A DNA stretch of 64,000 bases. Source: Edaphochlamys debaryana (taxonomy: Eukaryota > Chlorophyta > Chlorophyceae > Chlamydomonadales). The notes under the pieces are model-generated. The model was not told the origin of the DNA. It was given only the letters and a program-made list of their open reading frames with translations, and made no database searches. A program made the translations under genes and the position numbers. The stretch is from NCBI GenBank assembly GCA_016858145.1, contig JAEHOE010000171.1, forward strand, positions 62,001 to 126,000, read 5' to 3'. This document shows positions 41,317-52,999 of this stretch, in pieces; within the stretch, counting starts at the first letter, position 1, and each line of letters begins with the position of its first letter.

Positions 41317-42389
41317 GGAGTATGCGATGGAGTGGATGCAGTACCAGTACTAGACCAGACAAGGGGACCTCGGGGCGTTCACTTTAGTTGTATCTATCTG
41401 TGACGGCCTTGAACGCCTCTATCTGTGAAGACGCACGGCGGGAAGATGGCGGCACGGGCGGGAGCGGATGGAAGAATGTTTTTAGGGTGGTGCCCACGCA
41501 AGAAGATAACATACATACAGGACTGACATAGGACGGACGAAGCTTGCACTGAAGGCTGGATGGAGTACAGAATGCTGCTGCCGCGTGTAACATCTAGCAT
41601 GCCTAAGGAACATAGCGGGGCAAGGCGAAGGGCCGTGGTGCAAGGAATTGTGAGCATTTTATGGGGAGGTGATCTTGAGGGGCGTCGGACGGCTCAGAGC
41701 TGGGGCTGCTCAGGAGTCACATAGCCATGCGGGCTGCGGAGATGGTACCAATCGAGCAGGATTGCGGAGGCCAGTGTCAGAGTTACGGTAATCAAACCGA
41801 CCTCCATGCTCCATCCTCGTGCCTCACGGCCAGGGCTGCGCGTCCGATTACCGACATGCGTGCCAGCGCGCCCAGCATCCCTACCTGCTGCGCCCACGCA
41901 CACTGGCCAGGGTGGCCATCCGCCCCTGCCTCGCCGCCAAACTGAAGCGCTGGAGCCGCGGCCATGCCCTCCACACAGACTCCCACCTCGGCTGTCCCTC
42001 TCTCCGGCCCCGCCGTCTCCAGTAATTGTCCGCCCCTCGCACAACGCCCGTCCGACCTTCAGCATCCTCGCCCACAGCTGGTGGGCCCACAACGCTTCAA
42101 GCCCCACCAGCCCTTCCGGTCCGCCTCCCACACCCCTCCCTGCGCTGCCCTGCGCTGCCACGTCCGCTTCCCCATCGCGAGCGCGTTCGCTCCGCAGCCG
42201 CAAGCGCCCGTTGCGCCTTCCGCGCCCTCCACGGCTTCACCCTCCCGAGCGCGTCCAGCTGCTCCGTCCCCCCACTCCTCCTGCAGCGCCCCAGCCAGCA
42301 GCCGCGCCTTTCAGCCCGCAACCGCCACACCTACGCACAGCCCAGGCCACAGCCCAGGGCACATCCGAGGGCACATCCGAGGCTCCGCG
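41317..42389. other. Convergent 3' region between the unknown protein gene and PRP3
   Basis: Plus-strand TGTAA at 41586-41590 fits the unknown protein gene. I found no reverse TGTAA for PRP3 here. No conserved coding sequence is seen. Confidence 0.55.
41586..41590 (+). terminator. Candidate TGTAA polyadenylation signal of the unknown secreted-protein gene
   Basis: About 270 bp after the stop, a typical distance for algal nuclear genes. Confidence 0.6.
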
Positions 42390-45300
42390 CTACAGCTGGT
42401 AGGGCACCGACTCGCCCTCCGTGGCGCCCGCGGCCGCGTCCCAGTAGTGCGCCACGCCCGCGTCCTCCAGCACCGCCCGCCCCGCGGCCGCCGACCGCAC
42501 CGGCTCCACCCGGAAGCCGGGGAAGGCGCGGCGCAGCACTGTGCCCTGCCACACCTGGGGGATGGGGGGTGGGGGGTGGGGTTTGGGATGGGGAGAGGGA
42601 AGGGAGGGGGGGCGGTTAGGGCTGGCAGGCAAGAGGCAGGTGGGTGGTGCACAGGAGGCGGGGGGAGAGCGAGAGGGCGGCAGGGTCCAGTCGGCCAAGC
42701 CCGCATCGCATGCCGCGGCGGCGGGCGCAGGAAGGGCCCCGCCCTGCCGGCCCCCTCCCCCCCCGCTTCCCGCCAACACCCCGTCAAGCCACGCACGCCC
42801 CAGCACCCCAACACCCAAACTGGCTTACACGAGCAGCCCCAAACACACCCCCAATCCCCCAACACCCCTGCACCTCCCCCCAACCACCACACCACGCCCA
42901 GCCCCCCCCCACACACACGCCCCCACGCACCAGCGTGCACACGTTGGGCGGCAGCTCCTCGTCGTCCTCCTCCTCCGCGCCCACGTCCTTGCCGGGGGCG
43001 GGGGCGGTGGACCAGTCGATGCGGCGCATCATGAGCTTCAGGTAGCTGGGGGGGGGAGGGAGAGGGGGGGAGAAGGGGAGGGAAAGGCGGATGGGAGGGG
43101 TGTTTGAGCACGAGCCTGAGCTGAATCGCCTCGCCTTGCGTCGAAAGCGGGAGGGAGTTGCACGGTGCAGAGTGGAGAGCCAACCGTGGAATGCAGACAA
43201 AGAGCGAGGGCTCGAAGGTTAGTAAGGCCGGCTTGCGGCACGCCCACACGCCGCCAGCCCCGCCTGCGGTCCCGCCATCCCCCCCCTCACCGGCGTGTGG
43301 CCTTCTCCACGCCCTCCACCACCACTACACAGAAGTCGTCCGAGATGACCGCCACGCCTGGGGGGGAGGGCAGGGGAGGGAGGGACGGCGTGGTGTGTGG
43401 AGGGCTGCTCGCATGAGCCTGGGAGTCTCAGGCGCGGTGATTAGCCGGCCGGCGTGGTGTGTGTGTATGGGGGGGGGGGGGCTGAGCTGGAACGCACAAG
43501 ACTCCCAGGCGCGGACTCCGTGCACCAAGGCGGCCAGCCCTGCCCCAAGCCTCGGCCCCGCACACAACCACCAACCACCGCCAACCACCCCCAACCGCTA
43601 ATCGCCAACCGCGCTCACCCGTCATGTGGTTCTCCCGCGCGTTGGCGTCGACCTTGAAGCGGTGCTGCGGGTCCGTGAGCCGCCCCACGCGGTAGACGGA
43701 GCAGATGACGTCGATGCCCGAGCCGGGGCCTTGGGCGGCCGCCAGCGCCGCCGCGGCCTTGGCGGCCTTGCCCTTGCCGCCCACCTCGGCCACGCCCGCC
43801 TCCACCGCCGCCGACCCGAACAGCCTGCGCAGCTTCTTCTCGCGGCGCTCCGCGGGGGTGAGCTTGCGGGCCTCGTTGCGGTCGTCGTGGGCGGCCTTTG
43901 GGGAGGGGGGGAGAGGGGGTGGGGGGGGAAGGTGGGATCGTCAAGTTGGGGATCGGACGAGATGTTGATCATGTTGTTGATTGACGCTGCTTGATTATGT
44001 TGGTCATGCTGATCGTAGGTGCTTGGTTGATCATGTGAGCTTGCAGGATTGGAGTAGACGGTGGCGGTGTGAGTGGTAATGCGCCCGCCGCCGCACCTGT
44101 CGCTCCGCCATCTGCTTGCGGACCTCCTTCTCCACGGCCGTGGGGTCCAGCGCCCCCTCGGTGCCCAGCACGCGGTGCAGGTTGGCGATGCGGACCTTGG
44201 GCTTGGGCGGCTCCAGCAGACCTGGGGGGGGGGGCGGGAGGAGGTGTTTGTTGCTGAGCGGGAACGTGCCGACGCCAGGGAAACCTTGTATGGAGAGGTA
44301 CATACCGAGGGAGGAGGGGGCAGAGGGATTGTTGTTATTGTTATTGGTGGTGGTGGTGGTGGTGGTGATAGTGGTAGCGAGGGCGGGGCGCCGAGGGAGG
44401 TGGTACCGGGGCTGATGGGCGGATGTGAGCCGAGGTGGACGCCCCGCTGGACTGCCCACGTGCAGAGCTCCTGTCCAGCCCATCCCCAGGCCCATGCCCA
44501 AGTTCCGCCCCCAGCCCTCCCTCCAAGGCCCCCCAAGGCACCCCCCCACCCACCCTGGCGGATGAGCTCCTGCCGCTCCTTGTCCCTCGCCAGGCGGCGC
44601 TGCGTGCGCAGCTTCTTGAGCTCCTTGGCCGTGAGCTTGAGCGGCTGGGGGGCGGGCGGGGGCGCCTCGGCGGGCGGCTCCAGGGGCACGGGGTGCTCCA
44701 CGTAGAGGGTCAGCTGGGGGGGAGGGGGGGAGGGGAGGATGGGAAGAAAGGGGGGCGGAAGGGGGGTAGGCTTGGATTGAGGTCGGGTCATGTCTGGTGG
44801 AGCCTTCGGTTTAGGGCCTTGGAGAAGGCGACTGGTAAGGGCAAGGGCAGGACAGGTGACATGTGGGAAGTGCACCTGCGCCCGTGCCTAGGTAGTGGCG
44901 GTGCGGCCCGCTGGCACGCTGAGCAAGGGGCCAGCGCCGCAGGCCCCCCTCAGCTCGTCGCCCCTCCGGCCCTCCCGCAACCCAACCCTGTTCCCCCTCC
45001 CACGCACCCGCGCCTCCTTCAGCTGGAACGGCCCCAGCTGCGCAGCGCCCGCCGCGGCCGCCGCCTCCGCCAGCGCCCGGTCCGCCGCCGCCGCCGCCGC
45101 TCGCCGCGCGCCCTCCGCCTCTCTCCTGCTTCCCTCGTCCGCCTCGCCCATCTCCGCGTCCCCATCGCCCTCCCCGCCCTCGCCCTGGGCCCCTGCTCCC
45201 GAGGGCGGCGGCGCCAGGGCCTCCGCGGGCAGGTCCGGCACGTCCTGGTCGAGGGAGGCGTGCGCCAGGAGGCCCCGGTCCCACCACTCCACGGCGGGGA

Positions 45301-47776
45301 CGGGCTCGGCCTGGGGTCGGGGGCCGGAGCGGAGGCGGAGGGGCGTGGGGTCAAGAGCTCGGGACTCAGGAGGAGGCGCCGGAGTTGCGGGTGATAAGGT
45401 GGGTGACAGGAGGCGTGGGGAAACAAAAGGGCTTTGCAGACGTCGCCGAGGCGGCATAAGTCCCCACTAGCACGGCAGCGGGTCAGCCAGCGAGGGGGCC
45501 GCGGCAGCCGGGTCAACCACCTCCAACTCCCAACTCCCTCCGGCGCAACCTCGCACAAGGCCCCCCACGCCGCCCCGCCACACCCCACCTCTCGCTTGTA
45601 TACCCCGCCCCACCCCCACCCCCACCCCACCTCGGGCGGCGGCGTGCCCTCCCTGGACTCCAGCTTGGTCCGCTCCCCCAGCGGCACCAGGTTGGCGTCC
45701 ATGCCCGCAGGAGGGGCCGCGCTGGCGCCGGGGAAGCGGCTGGGCGCGCCCAGGGGCCCGCTCACGCGCGGGGCGCCGCGGCGGAAGGCGGCCGCACCCA
45801 GGTGCGCCTTCATCCTGCGGAGGCGGAGGCGGAGCAGGGGAGGGGAGGGAGGCGGAGCGCGGTTAGGCGGGCAGCGGGCAGGCTGGGCAGGTGGGTAGCG
45901 GAGCGGACGGCATGACTTAAGACCAAGGAAACCTGCGGAGGCGGGAAGGACGGGAGCAAGGGGAGGGAAGCGAGTCGTAAGTCTTCGGTCAGAGGGATAG
46001 CGGCGGGTGGCGAGGTGGAGGAGCGCAGGAGGCAGGTGGGCAGGCGTTCAGGGGGGCAGACGGCCAGCTGCGGGACGAGCGTGCGGTAGGGCGGTCTAAG
46101 CGCGGCGGTGCAGGGCCGGCGGTGACCAGCTGCACAACACAAGGCGAGATAGCGTCCAGCCCCTGAGCCCAGCTCCTGTGCCCCAGACAAGCCCCCGTGC
46201 CCGCCCTCAGTCCAACTCTCCTGCCCTTCTGCAGACCGCCCTCCCCCGGACCACCCGCTTGTGCCCCCCCCTACCCCACCTGAACAGCTCCGCCTCCCGC
46301 TGGAACCTGCCCTCGTTAACGAAGTCGAAGCCTCCGCGCCGCCTGAGGGACAAAGCCACGCGGGGGGATATGAGCACACGCAACCAAGCCACCATCGAGT
46401 CAAGGCAGCGCACTACGACACGCGACGAGAAGGGACACGACATGGCTCAGGCAGATGCAACACGCGGGAGCTCAGCGGAGCCCTCTTACTTGCGGTCTGA
46501 CCGCCTGCCGCCGGCCCCCCGGGCCAGGGCGGGGTCGTAGAAGGGGTCGTCCTCGGGCGGGGGCTCGGGGGCGGCGGGGGGCAGCGCGGGCCGCAGCGGG
46601 GGAATGCCTGTCAGGGGCACCGGCCCGGAGGCCTGAGGGGACCGGGTGCAGGGACGGGGGCGGGGGGGGAAGGAGACGGAAAGGGGTCGGCATGAGGAGA
46701 AGGGCAGCGGAAGGAGCCCTCACAAGCGGGACGGAGTAAAGGCGCGACATTCAAGGGTGTAGTCCGAAAGCCGGGCAGCTCGGATGTACGGCAGATACGC
46801 CCGTTGCAGTGGCCCTGTGCTCACCGCGGCAGCTCCGGGTGGGAGGCCCAGCAGCGGGCGGACCGACGGGGCGCCAGCGGCTGCGGGGAGCAAGCAGCAA
46901 GCAACAGGGGACAGGCGGCCCATCATCACAGCTCATTACTCTCACAGGTTGGTCGTCCCAGCACCATAACCGCCGCATGGCGTCCGCCTAAACGTCCTGG
47001 CTTTGTTCCCCACGGGCTCACCTGCTGGCGCCAGCACGGGCGCTGCGCCGTTGGCGGCGCCCGGTGCCGGCAGCTTGGCGGCGAGCTGCGCAGGTGCGGG
47101 CACGCAAACGGGCAGCGTGAGGGGACCTACGCCCACAGGACAGGTTGCGCCGCTTAGGCCCCGGGTATCGCGCCTGCCCAGCTCGGGCTGTCCCCCCACA
47201 AAGAGAAATGGCACACATCTGCTTTCCCCGGCGGCTGTTGCCCCTGCGGGCCACTTCACCTCCGGCTGGGCCCCCCGCTCTCAGCACATGCCGTTCTGCT
47301 CCCTCCGCCCCCGGATCCCGCCCAGCACAAGCGCTACAAACCCCCCAGCCCCCCAGCACCCCAGCACCCCAGTCCCGCCGAGCGGCACCTGCGGGAGGCG
47401 GCTCTTGAGCTTCTCCTGGATCTCCTTCTGCAGCTGCAGCGCCTTCTTGGCCTTCTCCAGCGCCTCCAGGTTGACGGTGGGCCGCGCAGCAGGCGCAGCA
47501 GCGCCGGCGGCGGCCAGAGGCAGCTTCTGCATGGCTGCCGCCGCCGCCTGGGCCACCGCCGCCGCTGCCCCCGCTGTCAAGCCCGCGGCCGAAACCCCCG
47601 GCAAGCCCACGCCGGCCACCACTGGCGGAGGCTGGACGGTCCCCGGTGGTGCGTACTTGGCCGCTACGGCGGCGGCCATGGCCGCTGCAGCCGCTAGGGC
47701 TGGGTTGGGCGCCAGCGGAGCGGGGACGACGCCAGGGGCTGCTGCCGAACCAGGGGCAGGCGCGGGTGCGTCCCAC
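42390..47776 (-). CDS. PRPF3: U4/U6 small nuclear ribonucleoprotein Prp3 (5' end unresolved)
   Basis: Thirteen exons are in phase (about 702 aa): 47389-47776, 47022-47085, 46825-46880, 46490-46632, 46280-46342, 45631-45814, 45008-45310, 44554-44713, 44097-44221, 43619-43895, 43291-43357, 42931-43045 and 42390-42554. Diagnostic segments in order are [88 protein letters not shown]-like [14 protein letters not shown], and [20 protein letters not shown] with [10 protein letters not shown] at the C terminus. Prp3 holds U4/U6 together in the tri-snRNP. The first listed exon starts with a split codon, so at least one upstream coding exon exists. An ATG at 47989 followed by a donor at 47958 is possible but does not join in phase directly. 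No PWI domain was found. Confidence 0.95.
42822..42840 (+). repeat. Dispersed repeat B, short copy
   Basis: GGCTTACACGAGCAGCCCC matches the right part of repeat B. Located in a PRP3 intron. Confidence 0.6.
43387..43453 (+). repeat. Dispersed repeat E, copy 1
   Basis: GTGTGGAGGGCTGC near the left and GGCGCGGTGATTAGCCGGCC at the right. Matches 58231-58307. Located in a PRP3 intron. Confidence 0.75.
44242..44307 (+). repeat. Dispersed repeat A, copy 2 (intron of PRP3)
   Basis: Near-identical to 4834-4898. It is antisense to its host gene, whereas copy 1 is in the sense orientation. Confidence 0.85.
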
Positions 47777-48257
47777 CTGCACAAAGCGGGGTCCGGCACG
47801 CGAGCCTTTCAAGCGGGGCCCTTCGCACACCGAGCACCCAGCTGCCATGTCCTCGTGCTCCCGGTGGTAGTTAACGTTAGCAAGCAGCCCGGATACCGAG
47901 AGGGCTGCGGGGATCGCATTCAGCGTTCGGCTATCCGCTCGCGAACGTCAAGGTTCACCTGCCCCGCTTTGATGCCGGTGCAGCTCCATCTGCAGGTGCG
48001 TCCGCTGGGCGCTTGTCCATGACGCCGCGCCGGCCTCCGGTTCGGGCCCCGCTCTACCTGCACACCGCGACTAAATGCCGTGCATGGAAAGCAGCTAAAG
48101 GTGTTGATCACGCACGGGCGATGGTTGTCGTTGGAATGCGGGGGCTAGTGGCCGTGCCTGGCACCATGCTCCTGGCCCCATGCGCGCGACCAGGCCCATA
48201 TTGTTTTTCCCCACGCTTGATACAAATCCCCTTAGCCCTGTGTAGCGCGATAGAGAA
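47777..48257. promoter_or_regulatory. Short divergent region between PRP3 and plastid L6
   Basis: About 480 bp separate the first certain PRP3 exon from the L6 ATG. The missing PRP3 start exon, both 5' UTRs and both promoters must fit here. No TATA box is evident. Confidence 0.5.
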
Positions 48258-49718
<1,461 letters not shown>

Positions 49719-49933
49719 AGCGGTGCCTAGCGCACTTCGGACGTGGCTTGAGGGCTGGCACGGGGCTGGTCTGCTGGAGCAGGTGGCGGTGGCGCTTGGA
49801 CTGGGAGGGATGCAGACGCGGATGTGGTTTTTGGGCCGCTATAGCTTCGTGGAGGCTTTTGGGCCAGGGGAACGGGTGAGGGGGGACGATGCTGGTGCCA
49901 CGAATGTGGCTCATGGGTGATTAAGTCGCGACG

Positions 49934-49938
49934 TGTAA
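49934..49938 (+). terminator. Candidate TGTAA polyadenylation signal of the L6 gene
   Basis: About 216 bp downstream of the L6 stop codon. Confidence 0.65.
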
Positions 49939-50144
49939 CTGTCGAAACCGAAGTTCCTCTGGGCGCCATGGCGGAAGCGTGATGCTACCGGTACGTTCGG
50001 TACCATCGGCACTACCGTTAGCCTGAGGTAGTACGGCCGCAGGTTATAAACAGTGCCAGGCAAGCGAGTGCGCAAGGGCACGGCCGCGGGTGCATGGAGG
50101 ATGCTGGGCCGCTGCCTGTTCACTGTGCCGCCCGCCGAATGGAG

Positions 50145-50228
50145 GGTTCTGTGCTCGCAGGGGCCGTGCAGCGTAGTCCGGACGACGACGAAGGGGGATG
50201 CAGCTGAACGCAACTAGGCTGTGCGCAC
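50145..50228 (+). repeat. Dispersed repeat C, copy 2
   Basis: Shares GCAGGGGCCGTGCAGCGTA and GACGACGACGAAGGGGGATG with 38065-38151. Confidence 0.85.
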
Positions 50229-50697
50229 GACGGAAAGAGGGAGAGGCAGAGCGACAGGCAGGAGCAGGCAGCCGCACGGTGATCCTAAGGGCCGCACCAC
50301 GCAACGCATTCGGACTCGTCACTTATCTTTCCTATGCCATCTTGTGGTGCCGAGGCCCCCAGCGTGTGCGTGCAGGCGTCCGCGGATCCCATAACGTGGC
50401 GCAAGCTCACCTGCGAAGCGGATGGAAAGCGCCACGAATGGAGGGTGGGCAGGGGCCATGCAGCCAAAGCAGCTTGGGAAAGCAGGTCCATGATCTGCGT
50501 TATCCAACTTCGTCTCTCAGTGCCGAGGCCCCCATTCGTGCCGGGGTGTACGGGTTCTCAAGCGTTTTGTATGGAGTTTTGGAGTTCCCTGTCCTGAGGA
50601 GGGACAGACACCCTTGTTTATGGAGGGACAGACTGAAGGGCCTGAGCACACGAGGTGGCCCCCGAGGGCCCACACAGCGCAGCACGTGTGGTGATGC

Positions 50698-51018
50698 CTG
50701 TGGGCTGCGTGCGGACATGCCACGCCCGGGGTCCCCACGCCTCGTTGCACGGCGAGCTGTCGGGGTATTCCCAGGATGCCAAGGGCAGCCGCATCGCACC
50801 TGCTGATGTTGTAAAGCAACTCGAGTGTCAAGTGCGCACCCTGCGCAGTGGGGCTGCTCTGGGCCGCTGGCGAGGGCTCACCAAACCGGGTTTCTTTCGA
50901 CCCTACCACCCGTTCCGCCGTACAATGGCCGCGAGCCATTGTTGTTGCCTGTGCGGCACATAGGGTGCTCAAGCAGTACTGTAGGCGCAACATTAGTGTG
51001 CGGTCTCTGACCCACAAC
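50698..51018 (+). repeat. Duplicated CAH3 upstream sequence, distal copy
   Basis: About 320 bp that match 52662-52979, from CTGTGGGCTGCGTGCGGACA to CGGTCTCTGACCCACAACT, with scattered substitutions and short indels. The distal copy is followed by unrelated sequence instead of the CAH3 ATG. Confidence 0.9.
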
Positions 51019-51289
51019 TTACCATGATGTTATGGTCCCTACCAGCTGTCAGCTCATTCAGCCGTGGGCATGGACTAGAGCAGCCTAGGACCTAGCGTGG
51101 CCCTGTCCCTGGCATGCACAGCAGCGCCGGCGCCGGACTCAACCTACCCCCCTGACGTCTTGCTTTAAACCCCCTGAAGTCTGGCTGAAGCTCCCCCCCA
51201 GTCCACGGCCTGTCCCACCGAGCCCACCCCCCTTCAACGGCAACAAGGTAGGGCGCCCACAGGTCTGCGTAGTTCGCGACCACGCCCTA

Positions 51290-51335
51290 CGCCCCTCAAC
51301 CAAGCGCTACGCTTCGTTGATGTCTTCTACCCCCC
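51290..51335 (+). repeat. Dispersed repeat D, copy 2
   Basis: Matches 23300-23345. It lies immediately before the stop-codon end of the minus-strand gene fragment. Confidence 0.8.
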
Positions 51336-51362
51336 TTCAGCGCACCCCTCCATCACCTCCCC

Positions 51363-52050
51363 TCACGCCTCCACGGACGCCGCCAGCGCCACGGTCCTCA
51401 GCAGCTCCGCGTACTGCTCCAGGAGCAGCTTGCGGTTGGCCTCGCGGCTGCCGTAGCGCGCGGTGCTGAGACTGGCGGTGCCGGTGCGGCGGTCAAACCT
51501 GCACAGGGCAGTACCAAGACAACCTGAGCTATACCCACGACCCACTTGCCTCCCCAACCGCATCCGCCGAGCCACATGAACCCTCATCCCCCAGCACCCC
51601 AGCACCGCCCCCAGCCCACCTGCGCTCCACATCCTCTGGGAACAGCGCCGCCGCCGACCTCCGCATGGCGGCGCCCCTTCGAACGGCGGCGGTGGAGCGG
51701 CGGCGGCCCGCACGGACCTGCGGCTGCTCCACCAGGGGCGTGAGGCAGCGCTCTTGCAGCCGCCGGCCCCATGCCCCGCCCAGTGCAGGCTCCAGCGCCT
51801 CCAGGCGAGCAGGGCTGAACTCGAGCGTCACCCTGAAAGGTGGGTGGAAAGGAGATGCAGGTTTGTCAGTGCAAGGGCTAGGGCTGAGGTTGCAGGGTTG
51901 GAGTCCCAGTCAGACCCTTTCAATCCCGGGCCTTGCTGGTCCCCAGAGCACCAAGCTGCCGGTCCGCACCTGCTGCTCTTGCGCGGGTCCTGGAAGGCGG
52001 AGGCTGCGGCCAGCACCACCGCCTCACGGAAGTACACCACGCCCGCGCCG
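51363..52050 (-). pseudogene. Gene fragment or short unrecognised gene between the CAH3 upstream duplicates
   Basis: Three minus-strand exons join in phase: from about 52050 down to 51970, then 51620-51832, then 51363-51498. They read GAGVVYFREAVVLAAASAF, VTLEFSPARLEALEPALGG, ALFPEDVERRFDRRTGTAS and a helical end EANRKLLLEQYAELLRTVAL before a stop. About 145 aa are supported. I could not find a convincing acceptor or ATG upstream of 52050, where dispersed repeat F begins (52081-52110). The piece is therefore probably the 3' end of a gene cut off by a rearrangement, although a complete small gene remains possible. The family is not recognised. Confidence 0.45.
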
Positions 52051-52080
52051 TGAAGGGAGGCGGAACCGGGGCCCCCAGGT

Positions 52081-52110
52081 GATAAAAGACAACGGGACGT
52101 AGTACCACGG
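52081..52110 (+). repeat. Dispersed repeat F, copy 2
   Basis: GATAAAAGACAACGGGACGT then AGTACCACGG. Related to 38277-38314 and 55711-55744. It marks the 5' limit of the gene fragment. Confidence 0.5.
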
Positions 52111-52661
52111 TGACTGGCGTCGCACCCTGGCCCTGGACCCCAGCAGCGGTTGCGGCCGGGTCTGCTGTACCTGCCGGCATCGGCTGTGGCCGGGGCTCCG
52201 GTGCTAGGGGCATTGCCACTGTTGACCCCTTGACCCAGGCAAGACGGGCGACACTGGAGGTAAAGACGCTGATCGCCCATCGTATCAGCCCAGAGCCCAG
52301 GCCTGGAGATGACCGCGACCTCCGGAACCCGCCACTTGATAGGGTGCAGCTTTGCCCTGTGACTGGCCCCCTCTCGAATCTACATCGCCTCGCTCGTCCT
52401 CTAATTGCAGACCCCGGCAATGCGATGGTTCTCCAGTCCGGTAACCTCGCCCGTCCGACGGCGCTCCAGGCCTTACCGGCCCTCCCCCCCAAGGCCTTCC
52501 CCGGCCTCCCCCCCAGGCCTTCCCCGCGCGGCCCCGCTCACTTTGTCCGATTAACCCCGCTCACGCGGGGCCAGGAGGGCGCGGTCCACCACCGGAGGAA
52601 TCACAAAGCCATTGTGACTGCTGTTTTATCAACCCGCAGCGCAGCGCGAGAGGGGAAATGG
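52111..52661. other. Unassigned sequence between the gene fragment and the proximal CAH3 upstream copy
   Basis: About 550 bp with a GGCCTTCCCCGGCCTCCCCC-like low-complexity stretch at 52470-52530. No supported coding exon is seen on either strand. Confidence 0.4.
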
Positions 52662-52979
52662 CTGTGGGCTGCGTGCGGACATGCCACGGGCGGGGTCCCC
52701 ACGCATCGTTGCACGGCGACATCCCCCGAGGGGTGTTGCTAGGACACCAAGGGCAGCCACCTGCTGTTGTTGTATAGCAACTCAAGTGTCAAGTGCATAC
52801 CCTGCGTAGTGGGGCTGCTCTGGGCCGCTGGCTGAGCCGGCCCCAACCGGCTTTCTTTCGACCCTACCATCCGTTCCGCCGTACAATGGCCGCGGCCATT
52901 GTTGTTGCCTGTGCGGCACACAGGGTGTTCAAGCAATACTGTAGGCGCATCATTAGCGTGCGGTCTCTGACCCACAACT
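52662..52979 (+). promoter_or_regulatory. CAH3 upstream/5' UTR sequence, proximal copy of a duplication
   Basis: This copy ends 20 bp before the CAH3 ATG and so covers the core promoter and most of the 5' UTR. The distal copy is at 50698-51018, 1,964 bp upstream. Both share TTTCTTTCGACCCTACCA, CCGTTCCGCCGTACAATGGC and CGGTCTCTGACCCACAAC. No TATA box is obvious. Confidence 0.75.
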
Positions 52980-52999
52980 CTCTTCTTACAATCGCGACC

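Larger units (their letters stand above)
49719..50697. other. Intergenic region after L6
   Basis: Contains the L6 3' UTR, a short self-complementary stretch (ACCGGTACGTTCGGTACC at about 49987-50004) and dispersed repeat C copy 2 (50145-50228). No recognisable coding sequence. Confidence 0.5.

Noticed and set aside
47281..47799. PRP3 start at 47799
   Set aside because: The codon there is GTG, not ATG, and a good 3' splice site lies between it and the first conserved residues.
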